The position numbers and the translations under genes were made by a program. Of a stretch of DNA of 64,000 nt, positions 53,072-64,000 are shown one piece after another (within the stretch, counting starts at the first letter, position 1; each line of letters starts with the position of its first letter). The DNA is from Sabethes cyaneus (taxonomy: Eukaryota; Arthropoda; Insecta; Diptera; Culicidae): NCBI RefSeq assembly GCF_943734655.1, contig NC_071354.1:176114411-176178410 (forward strand), in the 5' to 3' direction. The notes under the pieces are model-generated. The model was not told the origin of the DNA. It ran no database searches and worked only from the letters and a program-made list of their open reading frames with translations.

Positions 53072-56000
53072 AAAATACGCAATACACCGTATACGCAAAA
53101 TAGCAAGCACTACTTGAATACCCCTAGTAAGAAAACTTGGCACCTTGTTTACTGTTGTAAAGTGAGTATTTCGTGAAATTTCACACCGGCGTTCAGCAGT
53201 TCTCCTACATGTTAATTGAAATGTGTTCAAGATGGTGGTCATAAAGAGTTGACAAAAAGAGATGACCCCTGACTAGGAGAGAAGTCCCATACAAGGAAAA
53301 TTAGCTTCGTTTCCCGCACAGTGGGAATTTTTGGAACGAAATATACAGATCAATGCGAGATTGGTTGAATGGGTGGCGCGGTGGCTGAATGAAATGCTTT
53401 GAAAAATTTCTGATTGACCAATGCACGTATCTCAAAAATGTATGGTTGAGTTTTGGCGAGTAAAGCGTAATCACTTTTTGTACTTTCCAAAATAGTAATC
53501 AAAGACGTAGTCCTGCATTAAAAATAACTGGTAGGTTTCCAAAATGTTTGGAAGCAATTCATTCTTACACGATTTCTACTGAGTCAATAGCAAATTATAC
53601 AGTTCAATTTTCATTGCAGTACAATGTAAGCCCAACCAGTAAGAGTTACAACCTTGGTGAGAACGGTTATCCACAACACGTGGAAATATAAATCTCTATT
53701 ATTACATTCAAATTAAATCTACACACTTTCTCTATTTTTGAACTCGCAATTAATTCACGACACGAATAGTGCCAATTGGGCAAGAACAAACACCGACGAC
53801 GGCGGCTACAATTTCAGCGCCATTCTCGCTTGCTGGTGTCCGATAAATTTAAATTACCGTCATAGTTTAGATTTATTACACACAATGTCGATGAATAATT
53901 ATTGTCCAACACATGTACCGACTGTATTTATTTGCTCTTCCACGCTACCGGACCGGACGGTAGCCAAAGCCAGCAGAAAACTGCCACCGCGACTTGCCCC
54001 ATAACGGTGCCTTGTCATGGACATGCAGTGGGCAAAGGTTTTTATTTTATCGCAAGGTTTTTTTTAAACGCACTCCTTGACTCCAGCGGTCAAAGAAGGT
54101 CCGCTCTCCTCGCTCAGCTGCCCTGCAGCCTGCAGATGAACCACGGAAAGGATGTATATTTTTCAAAGCTACCCCTTCATTTGACGGCATCAAAAGCTAC
54201 ATTTTCCAACCAACCGGCCAAGCCCTCTTCCTTGCTTGGGAGCCATAAGCCACGCAGGCTCAACACGGACAATTTTCCATCAGACTTCAATTAAATTATG
54301 AAATCCAATCACGCAAGTCACCTATAATTAAAGCCATTTACCTACGAGTACTTACTTACTCAGTACTCACCGGTTGCACTAGAGGGTGCCTACCATACAG
54401 GGCCGAAGCAATAAACGAGGCGGACAAATTGTCGGAAATATTGAAATAAACTTTAGATTGAAAGTGAATAAATAGGTCTACAAATCTCAGCAAAGGCACC
54501 CTAATTGCGTGGTCAACTGACTGAGTTTAGCAACAGTTTGTGAAAATTGTAATTATCGTTATTTTTCCTCAGTCCACCCGAGAACGGAGCATACAAATTT
54601 GACCCTTTGAGTGAGCATTCAGTGGATGAATATGCTGCGCCCTAGAATCCATGGTCGAGTTAACTTGGGGCCTCTAATAATGCACTCTCCGCTACTGTTG
54701 TTAGTGTTTCTGCTGCTGCTGCTGTTGCATTTCCACCATAATATGATGCTAATTTATCCTTCACAATCGGTGACCGCTAGCCACGATATTTTCGCGATTC
54801 GTTTGTTTGCGCACGGCGGTTAAGCTTAAGCCCAATTCTCATTTTCATTTAACAAATATGTAAATTGGAAACCGAATGCACAATAGCATTACTCGGCAAC
54901 GTATTCAGCCAAATTGCAGGACCGTGCGGTTTCGGATCCAATTTAGTGCTCGACCAGTTGGATGCCATTCGTGACTAGACGGAGCGCGCAAATTTGAGGT
55001 GAAATGTTATGATAAAATTGGGCTTAAACCTTTTGACTCACTGGTTTCAGTTTTGGGTCAGCCCTGCAGAGTTCATGCATGGTCCGTGGTCATTGGCTGG
55101 CATACAAAGTTATCGAAGCGAGATGTTTCAACACAAACCAATCATTTCAAAGAAACACTCTTCAAAGCAACAGCTCCGTATCTGTCGAACTGCATACCAT
55201 TAGTGACACCTTACCTCAATTTTACATTCGTCCAACATCGACAGTAAAATTTAACAGCCCAAAGCCGTTGCAAAGCATTCGAAAACCCGCAACCGCATCC
55301 AACTCTGCAGGTCAATTCCTCGGAACTGACAAACGATTCGAAACAAAACAAAAAATCCGTACCACCACCAATCACCATATTCGGGAACTGTAAGGTTACG
55401 ACTCGGAACGTTCGCATTCGTTTTTTTTTTCGAAGAGGTACGCTATCAGGCCACAAGATATAGGGTTTCATAAAATTTAATGACGCTGAATCCGCTTCGA
55501 AACAGATACAGCACCTCTACCGAGGGCGCAGTAGCAGCTGAACCATTGCCATTGGGCCAAGCAGATTCTCTTTTTTGTTTCTCGGAATTCGTGCACGCAT
55601 ACGGTACACCATATGAGGTGACAGCATTCCACAGTGCTTCCTCGTGGAATACAGTTTACAATAAATGCAAATTTGTGGACCTTTTGACATTGTTATTTCA
55701 AAAACATAAGTCATTTCTCGAAACGATGAAAGTACGATTATATAAATATCTAGTACTATTTAAAATTAATGATTTAATAAAAGAATAGATTTGACCTACA
55801 ACACACTGGAAAACTGTACCCACTCCGGACACCCATCTGGGAAACAACATCAGCAGGCAGCAACTAAAACTTCAAACCTTCAAGGCTGCACTCGGATTGC
55901 CTGTCCCCAAGCGCCAACCAGTGCGGAAACCAGTGCCAACCAGGGTGCAGTGCAGTGTGGTTGATGTTGGCACAGTTTGGATAAGGTCCATCAAGTTTTT

Positions 56001-57039
56001 CGGCTGCCCGTCCTATCAGTTAGGCTGGACCTTCTCCGGTCTCCGGACAGAGAGATAAACCCGGCTCGAAAAACTCTTGTATAATTAGCGAAAGTTTACG
56101 ATAGGAATAGATTTTACAGCTTCACTGGATATGGGTTTTATGATGTGTCGTCTTTGCCCCCCATGCTTGATAGAGATGAGCCTTATTCAAAAGTTGCTGA
56201 TGTTGATTTCGAAACACTTGCCTCCACCAGCCGGAACCAACCGCAGTGATTTGTCTTTCGGTAAACCGTATGCTTGGTAATAGTTCGCTTCGTACCATCC
56301 GGACGCTAAGTGAATTAAAACGCCATACGTTGAATCATGCGACTCAATTGGATTTTAATTAGATTGAAAGGACAACATTGTATCTTTTGCCCTGTCAGTC
56401 GGTACTCAACGGAACAAAAACGGGCGCTGCCGTACGAAAACCTTCAAATGCATGAGAAGTAGTTTTCGGTTGCTCCCCTGCTTGAATGGAAAAGGAAAAA
56501 CAATGGCTAAGCTTTAAATCGGATTTCATTCGCCAGCTACTGCTGGAGCTGCCGCATGAATAATATTATTTTAAAGAATCGTCACCATTGTTGTTCGAAC
56601 TGAATTGAAAAAAAAAGAAGAGATAATTCTTCACGTTTCATTAGCTTCGACTTTACATACACAGGAGTAATTTGTAACAAGCCGATTAGCAGACAATCAA
56701 ATGGCGTTTGGTTTGCAACTACTGAATGAAGGTCAGATACATACTATAACTCAGAGTGGTATAGAATGAAATACGTTGATTATGCTTTTAAAATTTATGC
56801 GTATGTGCTGACAGCCTGTTTCAAGCAGTATAATTGCAAACAATGTTACTATGCTATGATGACACAAACATTTTTGTGATAATGAAAATGTGATTAACGG
56901 AGACCAAAAAAGATTCAAACCATCCCAGCGGATGAAAATCTAACATTTTAAACCAAAACTGATAAAAATACGGTGTGTGGAAAATTATTACTCATAAAAA
57001 ATCACGAAAAAGAGAAGAACAATTGATTAAAATGATCTT
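53072..57039. other. Single-copy host-like DNA, no gene recognised
   Basis: Frames up to 130 codons (53902-54294) show no domain. TTCTGCTGCTGCTGCTGTTG near 54709 is a simple repeat. No shared repeats were seen. Confidence 0.45.
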
Positions 57040-58110
57040 GCATTCTGGGTGTGGAATGGGGAGAGTTACCTGAAAGGAACGTCTACATCGACTACTGCAG
57101 GTTATTCGACAAAGTTCCACACGCACTAGCAATAGAAAAAATGAGATGTATGGGGTTACCAACCTGGGTGACACAGTGGATCCAATCATACCTTACCGAA
57201 CGTTCTGCTTTTGTCAGTATCAATGCTATTAATTCGACATGTTTCGAGATGCCACCCGGTGTGCCACAAGGCAGTCATCTATGACCCTTGGTATTTGTAC
57301 TTTTTGTTAACGAGCTGTGCTGCCGCTTGCAGATGATTTAAAGATATTCCGTGAAATTAAGACCGCACTTGATGGGTACGCTCTTCAAGGCGTTATTGAT
57401 TCTCTCTCACGATGGTGTACTCTGAACGGCATGGAAGATAACGTCATGTTGCATCATATGTATCTTTTAGCCGTTTACGTGACCCCCTGCGAAACAATTA
57501 CACTTTCGGGCAAAACCATTTTCGTCGAGTACAGGCTATTAAGGATTTGAGCGTTACTATTGATTGTAAAGCCAGGTTTAATGATCACATCTCTACGATA
57601 ACATCTAAGGCTTTCGCAATTATAGGTTTCGTAAAAAGAAACCATTTCCAGATATATACGCACTTAAATCGTTGTACTGTGCACTTGTCCGCAGTATTCT
57701 GAAATTCGCTGTTGTTGTATGGGCCTCATACCATGCTTTGCATATCAATAGATTAGAGGCTATCCAAAAAATTTCCTGAGATACGGTTTGCGTTTTCGGC
57801 CCTGGGACAAACCTATAAATCTACCAGCCTATGAGAAGCGCTGTATACTGATCGACCTGCACTCGTTAGCTGCGAGACGGAGATTATTGCAAAGACTTTT
57901 TGTTTTCGGACTACTAAACGGAGATGTTGATTGCAGCTCTCTTTTAACGAGAAATTAGCAGTCATTAACTTTTCGTCGGAAAGCCCAATTTTAGAAGCAG
58001 TTTTTTTGGCACAAAACAGGGGTTGCGTATTTAAAAATGTATTCACTGCATTCTGCTTGCCAATCTGATCACAGCGAATATATTTTCATGAACAGAATTT
58101 TTGTTTCAAA
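57040..58110 (+). pseudogene. Jockey/CR1-like LINE RT and C-terminus
   Basis: Frames together read YIDYCRLFDKVPHALAIEKM (palm block with DYxxxFD), WIQSYLTERSAFVSINA, PPGVPQGSHL (57240), LADDLKIFREIKTALDG (57320, ADD catalytic), then KSLYCALVRSILKFAVVVW near 57668 and LHSLAARRRLLQRLFVFGLL near 57858. Stops and frameshifts break it at least four times, and a short deletion removes the first residues of the YADD block. The C-terminal blocks match the copy at 63165-63906. Confidence 0.75.
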
Positions 58111-58494
58111 CAAAAAAAAAACTGCTTTTGAAATGTACAAAATCATTGACGACTCATTTCACCGTAAACCAAATAAACATCCCTGTCCCCCGAAGGTAAC
58201 TCCGGAATCGTTTCCTTCTATGGCAGCCTTCTCGTAGCACAAACTGCGAGTACAACGAACCTTGAGCCATGTGCTGCCGTGTCTTCAATGATGCTGGTGA
58301 CGTGTACGATTTTGATATTCTCAAATTTGTTTATAAGCGCATTATGTAACTATTAGACCAAAACAAATTGTCTGTACAACTCTAAGTTGAAGATAATATA
58401 ACATAATAATCTAGCGTCTCCTCCTTGTTCTAAGTCAAATTAGATAATGACGATCGATGGTCATACCTGCAAATGCTTCATGTACATACTGGAT
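58111..58494. other. LINE 3' untranslated region and flank
   Basis: This is downstream of the LINE frame. It is AT-rich, with no A-rich tail clear enough to mark the end. No other feature is seen. Confidence 0.4.
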
Positions 58495-60955
58495 CAGCTA
58501 ACAAGGAAACATCACTATCGGTCACAGGCTTAGAGCTTAACCATATACACCATAGTGTGTAGCCTATGGAACTTTTTTGATAAAACTTAACTTTAAATTT
58601 GCATGGGCATTTGGCTTAATGGCGGCGCATGGTACATTGTGAATATCCTAAACGTTTAAGTAACAGATCAAAAGGAAATATTGATATTGTTTGAAAAGGA
58701 TAATTAGATTATGCAACAAGCTTTTTCTAAATCCCTTTTTCGTTCATCTGAAAGTGTTATTAAACTTTTCTCCTCGTTAATTCCGGTATGCATGTTTGGT
58801 GTTCTGAATTGAACATACAAATGTAATTGAAAAAGAAAAAATTCGTGCAAGATTGTTCTTTGCATGTTGCGTATCTTGAAAAATCAAGACAAAATTACGC
58901 TGGTGTATTAAATTCATATGGGTGTTCATCAATGAAGACGTTCCGATACCATGAATACCATGATACCTTAAAAACTTTCAAGCCTTGGTACCAAAGCATG
59001 TTTAGAATTGCCAATATATTGTTCCGCTCTATCAAGATTCCATTGAATTTTATTACATACGTTTCTTATGAGATCGTTAAATGGCCGATCACTATATATA
59101 TATATATTTGCCGTTTACAGAACCGAGGTTGAGTCAGGCGGAAGTAAAAGTTTTTCTGAGCGATTTGCGGCTACTCCATTATTTACTTATAACCGGACCA
59201 CGAATTAATTTTTAAAACTCTGTCATCTTCAACTATGTTCAATAACACCTCCTTCATCCTTTACTTACTTGACTTTTTTGGCGACAATCCACTTATCGAA
59301 TCCATGCCGAATTCAGGAGCCGTCTCCACATTTCTCGGTCTTGGGCTGCCGCTCCCCAGTAATCCCTAACACCTGCTGCTCTAGCAGCTACGTTAACAGC
59401 GCTCATTCAACGGGTACGTGGTCTATTTTCGCTGGTCTCTCATCCAACATCCTTGCTACGTGACCAGCCCATTTTAGCCTGCCGTGGTATAGTCGCTTCA
59501 CAATATCCGCATCTTGGTTTACTTGGTAGATTTCATGATTCATGCGATTCTTGTTTTAAGACGAGTGTTCGCTTTCGTGAACCGATTCTCTACACGCCTG
59601 CCCTTCGAATAGCACCTTCCAATTCAATGTTGAAAAGCAAATTCGATAGCCCGTTATCTTACTTCAAACCACAAACGCGTCCGATGTTTCACCCGTTATC
59701 CTAATGCTTGCTTAACAATAGAACGTTTCAGCCTAATCAGTTTTGTTGGAAAACCATGTTCGAGCATAATTTGCCACAGCTCATTGCGTTTAACTGAACC
59801 GTACGCCGCCTTAAATAAACAAATGGTGAGTCTGCAAGTTGAATTCCCGGAATTTATCGAGGATTTGTCGCAAGCTGAATATTTGGTCCGTCTTGGAGCG
59901 TCTCTCTCGAATAGCGCACAGGTATTCGCCAACAAAGATTTCCTGCAACGGCATCAGTCTGAGAAACAGCATACGGGAGAGAAGTTTGTATACATAATTG
60001 AGGAAATTAATGCCTCGGTGATTGTTGCATTCGAGTCAATGGCCTTTTTGTAAATATGGAACATGAGATCTTCTAACCAATCCGTAGGAATTTCCTCTTC
60101 AGTCTATACCTTTTAGTATAACCTGATGGATTGCGCCCGTTCTTTCAAAAGTTCGCTCCCGACTTTCAAAAGTTCAGCAGGGATGTCATCCTTTCCAGCT
60201 GCTTTGCCATTTTTCAGCTATCTCGCTGCTTTTATAACCTCGTCCAAAGTTAGTGGATCCACAGCTTGTCCATCATCTTCAGTCGTTGTCCTATTTCTGT
60301 TGACCGCTCCATCTTGTTGACCATTCAATAATGTATCGAAATGTTATTCCCAAAGCCTAGCAACCTACTTCATCCATTGCTTGGCTATTTCGCTGCCCAT
60401 CAAACCAGATTTGCTGGAGTATATTTGCAAACTTCCAATTGCTGTTTTATTCAACATGATACGTAACAAAGAAGAGGTAAAGAAGAATGCTTTTTTCGGT
60501 TATCCAGCAGCAAAAATATTGTAAACATCGCTGAACGTTTGCCTCAATAATGCCACCGTATTTAGTTAAATAGAGAGAAAATACCGCCCTGTATCGTAAA
60601 CGAATAACTTGAACCGCAATTAACATATTATCAGTAGGAGAAAAGTTTAATAACACTTCCAGGTGGACAAAAAACGATTTTAGAAATGCTTGTTGCGTAA
60701 TCAAATTATCCTTTTCCAAACCATATCATTTTCTTTTTGAACTGTTACTCAAACGTTCCTGATATTCACAATGTACCATGCGCCTCCATTAAGTCAAATG
60801 CCCATACAAATTTCAAGTTAAGTTTTCTCAAAAAAGTTCCATAGGCTACACCTATACGAGCAGTGCAGTGAAGTTCTGGATCGACAGGACTACACTATGG
60901 TGTATATGGTTAAGCTCTAAGCCTGTGATCGATAGTGATGTTTCTTTGTAAGCTG
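58495..60955. mobile_element. 2.46 kb long-inverted-repeat element
   Basis: The left arm 58495-58774 and right arm 60637-60955 are inverted repeats. The ends are CAGCTAACAAGGAAACATCA and its complement with two changes. Shared blocks include TTAGAGCTTAACCATATACA and GGCGCATGGTACATTGTGAA. The right arm has about 40 extra bases (near 60855-60895). The spacer is mostly an RTE-like LINE fragment on the minus strand. No clear target duplication was found; the right flank is already LINE leader. Confidence 0.75.
59265..60430 (-). pseudogene. RTE-like LINE fragment inside the long-inverted-repeat element
   Basis: The minus-strand 3' end carries TTACTTACTT (59266). Upstream are the post-RT tail (complement of GCGACAATCCACTTATCGAA to ATTTTAGCCTGCC) and, at 59935-59696, FKAAYGSVKRNELWQIMLEH and GFPTKLIRLKRS. 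Near 60180-60260 is AGKDDIPAELLK-like linker sequence. The catalytic FADD segment is deleted between about 59570 and 59600. It is the same lineage as 60956-62899. Confidence 0.7.
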
Positions 60956-62899
60956 GGAGATGCGAACTTAAGCGCCTGTTCCCCAGGTGTGGGGCGGCTC
61001 AAACAGTGTCTGTCTCGGAACTAGCGGCGCAATATGAAACGCTGTATCCCACAATCTATACCTAAGATGGCAGAGCCATCAGCAAGACGTAGGTAACGCG
61101 ACCCCGGTAAGACTCGAGTCCGAATGCGCAGAGAGTGACTCATGAGAAAAACCAGGTCAGGAGGCTCATACTCACTGCGGCGGCGGCGGCTACACGTTAG
61201 AACAGGGAAAGACATAGAGTGACTAGAGCTGCGGAAAAAAGAACCCACCGTCTAAAAAACGCGGAGTACGAGGAGCATATGCTTGCTGGTGCAGAGGCAA
61301 GATTCGTCAGAAACGACACACTGAGTTTGTACAAAAGGATGAGGTATAGGAATTTTGCCAGGCCTGTGATACCTGGGTATTGACAAAACGGCGGTAGCAA
61401 CCAGGTGGAAGGAGCATTTCCAGACGGGGTTGAATGGAAGGTTAAACACGGAGAATAGCAGGATCAGGATAAGAATTGTGAGCGATGGCCAAGCTGTAAA
61501 GCCACCAACACAGGAGGAATCAGTTAAGAATCAGCTAGCAAAAAAATGGTAACGCTGCTCGGAAGCACGGTATCCCGGCAGCACTTTTGTAAGCGGAGAG
61601 CAAGCGGCTGTACGAAGTACGGCGGAAGAACAAATGCTAGAGAAGTGATTTTTTGGTTTTATTTGCTCTATTTTTTAAAAAAGGACATTGATTCGACTGT
61701 AAAAATTATCGTGGCATTAAATTGCTCAATTCTACCTATAAGGTACTTTCCCATATCCAGTTCTGTAGACTGAGACCGTCGTTGGCGAGTATCAAGCTAG
61801 TTTTAGTGCTCCACAACGAATCAGATGTTTACCCTGCGTAAGCTACTAAACAAGTTCTGGGAGTTCAACTTGCAGACTTATCATCTGTTTGTGGACTTTA
61901 AGGCGGAGTACGATGCAGTCAAACGAAATGAGCTGTGGCAGTTAATGCTACAAGACGGTTTTCCGATAACATAAATCAAACGTTAGAAAGGCGGGCGAGA
62001 CCTCAACCCGCCTTTCTTGACATTGGATGGACTGAAGTAAGGGGATGCACAGGGATGCCACATAAAATTCTGTGTTTTTTGTTGGAAAAATCTGAGATTT
62101 TTCGTTGGAGGCGAGGAAAAATTTCTGTGCAAAAATCTGACCAATGCAAAACAATGAGAGTGAAAGAGATAGAGAGTCATTTTGCTGGCTATTTCCGTCT
62201 CTTTCACTTTCATGTAAAAGCTCAAAAATCTGTTTTGTGTTGTGTTGTAATTTGGCGAAGATCTGTATTCTATGCATACAGATTCTGTACAGGCGATTTC
62301 TTTCAAATATCTGTTAAACACAGAATAATCTGTGCATGTGGCAGCCCTGGGGATGCACTCCCTGACCTGCTATTCACCATTGCCTTGGAAGGTGCAATAC
62401 GAAGAGCAAACATGGAAAGGAACGAGATTATCATCACGAAATATCACATGCATCTTGGTTTTGCGAATGACGTCGATATCGTCCGAATCAACCGTAGAGC
62501 AGCGGAAGAGGTCTAGAGGCCTTTTTAACTGGAAAAAGTGAGATTGGAACTTACTGGGAATACCTCAAAGCGAAGTACATGGTTGCTAGCAAGGAACGTG
62601 GGAGTCCAAACGGTGTTGGTGACGAAGTGGAGCTGGATGGGAAACGATATAAAGTAGTTGAGGAATTCATATTCCTTGGTACGCTCGTGATACGTGATAA
62701 CGTTGGAAACGGCGAAGTGAAACGACGAATTGCAGCCGCGAATCGGGATTGCTACGGATTACGTAGCCATGCTGAAGTCCCATGGTTTGCAAATTCACAT
62801 AAAACTGGCGCTCTGCAGAACACCAATCCTCCCTGTGGCCCTGTACGGAGATGAAACCGGAAGCTGACCGACGAGTGCTTAGGATTTTTGAGCGTAGGG
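60956..62899 (+). pseudogene. RTE-like LINE, plus copy, third lineage
   Basis: A leader (CGCCTGTTCCCCAGGTGTGG near 60972) is followed by linker sequence NAEYEEHMLAGAEARFVRND near 61257. RT blocks follow: HLFVDFKAEYDAVKRNELWQ near 61885, then after an insertion GDALPDLLFTIALEGAIRRA (62352), LGFANDVDIVRINRRAAEEV (62453) and RYKVVEEFIFLGTLVIRDN (62640). FADD has become FAND, so the RT would be dead. The copy stops at RRVLRIFERR near 62899, where minus-strand sequence of the same lineage begins. Confidence 0.75.
62050..62349. mobile_element. hAT-like miniature element, copy 2 (CAGGGWTGCC ends)
   Basis: It starts CAGGGATGCCACATAAAATT and ends TGTGCATGTGGCAGCCCTG. GGGATGCA flanks it exactly (62042-62049, 62350-62357). 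It is the inverted sister of 21308-21599. Removing it restores the LINE codons for the GDALP block. Confidence 0.9.
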
Positions 62900-63164
62900 T
62901 TTTTCACCGATAATCCGTTCATCAAATCCCTGCCGAATTCGGGAGCTGTCTTCTCGTTTCTCGGTCTTGGGCTGCCGTTATCCAATTGTCCTTAACAACT
63001 GCTGCTCTAGCATCCTTTTCAACAGTGTTCGTCCAACGGGTACGGGGTTAGACTCGAAGCCTCGTCGGCCTCTGCCGGATTCTCTTCTGAATATTGTTTT
63101 AGCTGATCGCTCATCCGGCATCCTTGTTACATGGCCAACCCATCGCGGCCTGCCGTGATATAAC
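62900..63164 (-). pseudogene. RTE-like LINE 3' fragment, third lineage
   Basis: The minus strand encodes the post-RT tail RWVGHVTRMPDERS-type and GRRGFESNPVPVGRTLLKRM followed by EQQLLRTIG. It matches 59275-59500. It abuts the plus-strand copy in an inverted junction at about 62899 and is cut at 63164 by a Jockey-like LINE. Confidence 0.7.
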
Positions 63165-63906
63165 TTTTCACCGAACTCAAACGCCGATTCTCTTCGAGTA
63201 TGCTATTAATGGGCAAGCACTAAAGAGAGTGGATCATGTTAATGACCTTGGCGTTATTCTTGACAGAAAGCTGACATTCGACAGGCACCGCACGGCGATC
63301 GCGTTTAAAGTGAGTAGACAATTAGGGTTCATCGCTAGAATAGGACGGGACTTCAAGGATCCTCATCGCCTAAAATCCTTGTACTGCTCTCTTGTACGTC
63401 CGATACTGGAAAATGTGTGTGTGGTTTGGACCCCGCACCAGCTCGATTGGAACTTGCGGAGAGCGTGTGTAGAGAAGATTCGTTCGTTTAGCTTTGAGGG
63501 ATTTACCCTGGCGAGATCCTGCCAGCCTTCCCTTTTATCCGGATGGTTGCCGCTGAATTGGATTAGACATATTTGAACGACGCCGCAGATTACAACAGGC
63601 CTTACTCGTGGCGAAAGTGCTTAACGGTGAAATAGAATCCCCAAAACTGCTATCTATGATGAACTTTCGTGCATCACAACGTGTGCTGCGACCATCCTCG
63701 ATGCTTGTAAGCCAGTTTCACCGGACGAACTTCGGTTATTTTGAACCAACAGCGTTTTGTGTGAGCGTTTGTAATAGCGTAGAATATCTCTTCGAATTTA
63801 GTGAACCCATTTATATCTTTAAAAATGGATTAGCTAAAAGTAATTCATTTTAGTCGCTTCATTAAGACTTTTATGTCAGATGATGTACAATAAATAAACA
63901 AATATA
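63165..63906 (+). pseudogene. Jockey/CR1-like LINE, 5'-truncated, with 3' end
   Basis: The frame 63124-63576 gives ITFHRTQTPILFEYAINGQA, RVDHVNDLGVILDRKLTF and RLKSLYCSLVRPILENVCVV, the region after the RT catalytic site. A frameshift near 63570 leads into 63608-63853 with KVLNGEIESPKLLSMMNFRA, FHRTNFGYFEPTAFCV and YIFKNGLAKSNSF, the natural C-terminus with a stop. An AATAAA signal (63889-63894) and A-rich end follow. The element is inserted in the RTE-like LINE, which resumes at 63907. Confidence 0.8.
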
Positions 63907-64000
63907 ACACCGACAATATCGATGTCGTCCGCAAACCCTAGAAGCATATAAGCTTTCGTGACGATGGTACCGCTTCTCTGCATGACTACTCTTCGAATTG
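63907..64000 (-). pseudogene. RTE-like LINE RT fragment running off the window
   Basis: The minus strand reads AIRRVVMQRSGTIVTKAYML then LLGFADDIDIVG, with FADD intact. This is the third RTE-like lineage. It continues beyond the right edge. Confidence 0.75.

Noticed and set aside
53902..54294. 130-codon open frame
   Set aside because: No recognisable motif and no repeat or conserved block; length is within chance for this base composition.
62332..62516. 193-codon frame 61935-62516 as a single gene
   Set aside because: It fuses LINE codons with a hAT-like miniature element; only the part after 62350 is RT-like.

Overview
The window looks like repeat-rich nuclear DNA of an arthropod, most likely a fly and probably a mosquito of the culicine type. 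This is inferred from the mix of elements: many broken APE-type LINEs (RTE-like, Jockey/CR1/L2-like), a tRNA-derived SINE, a Penelope-like element, Helitron-like DNA with the arthropod 'ATTTCTGTCTGTC' head, and a dense crop of short inverted-repeat DNA elements. I recognise no intact host gene, rRNA, working tRNA or CRISPR array. Every reading frame with a recognisable protein family is a decayed retroelement reverse transcriptase (RT) or endonuclease (EN). The species was not tested by any search.

Layout. 1-14.9 kb: an RTE-like LINE on the minus strand (5' end near 11.55 kb, 3' end off the left edge) is split by a 7575 bp insertion (331-7905) with 20 bp inverted ends and a 7 bp target duplication. 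That insertion holds a smaller member of its own family, a piggyBac-like element, two SINE copies and several miniature elements nested up to four levels. A second RTE-like copy on the plus strand (11.86-14.85 kb) is split by a 1.6 kb foldback element and a SINE. 15.2-17.6 kb: Jockey-like RT and AT-rich DNA with long C and G runs. 17.6-20.8 kb: apparently single-copy DNA. 20.8-22.5 kb: a hAT-like element with three further insertions. 22.85-25.1 kb: a 13 bp minisatellite, a Helitron piece, a Penelope-like RT and a 934 bp TA-flanked element whose sister copy lies inverted at 52.0-53.0 kb. 25-31.7 kb: mostly single-copy DNA.

31.85-35.25 kb: the best-preserved RTE-like LINE. 35.3-40.8 kb: two more RTE-like copies, one apparently inserted in the other, plus a Harbinger-like element. 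40.8-42.4 kb: miniature elements and an intact SINE with target duplication. 42.4-46.5 kb: single-copy DNA. 46.5-53.1 kb: Jockey-, CR1/L2- and RTE-like LINE pieces broken by a Helitron-like element, a Harbinger-like element, a 5'-truncated Jockey-like tail and a hAT-like miniature element. 53.1-57 kb: single-copy DNA. 57-64 kb: LINE pieces in both directions, a 2.46 kb long-inverted-repeat element and a second copy of the 21.3 kb hAT-like element.

The genes do not form a pathway. The region is a record of successive insertions whose order can be read from target-site duplications (TSDs). The most unusual parts are the 7.6 kb nested cassette with 7 bp TSDs, the foldback element, and the paired 0.95 kb element with repeated GGGGCAAAAGTGCGA boxes.
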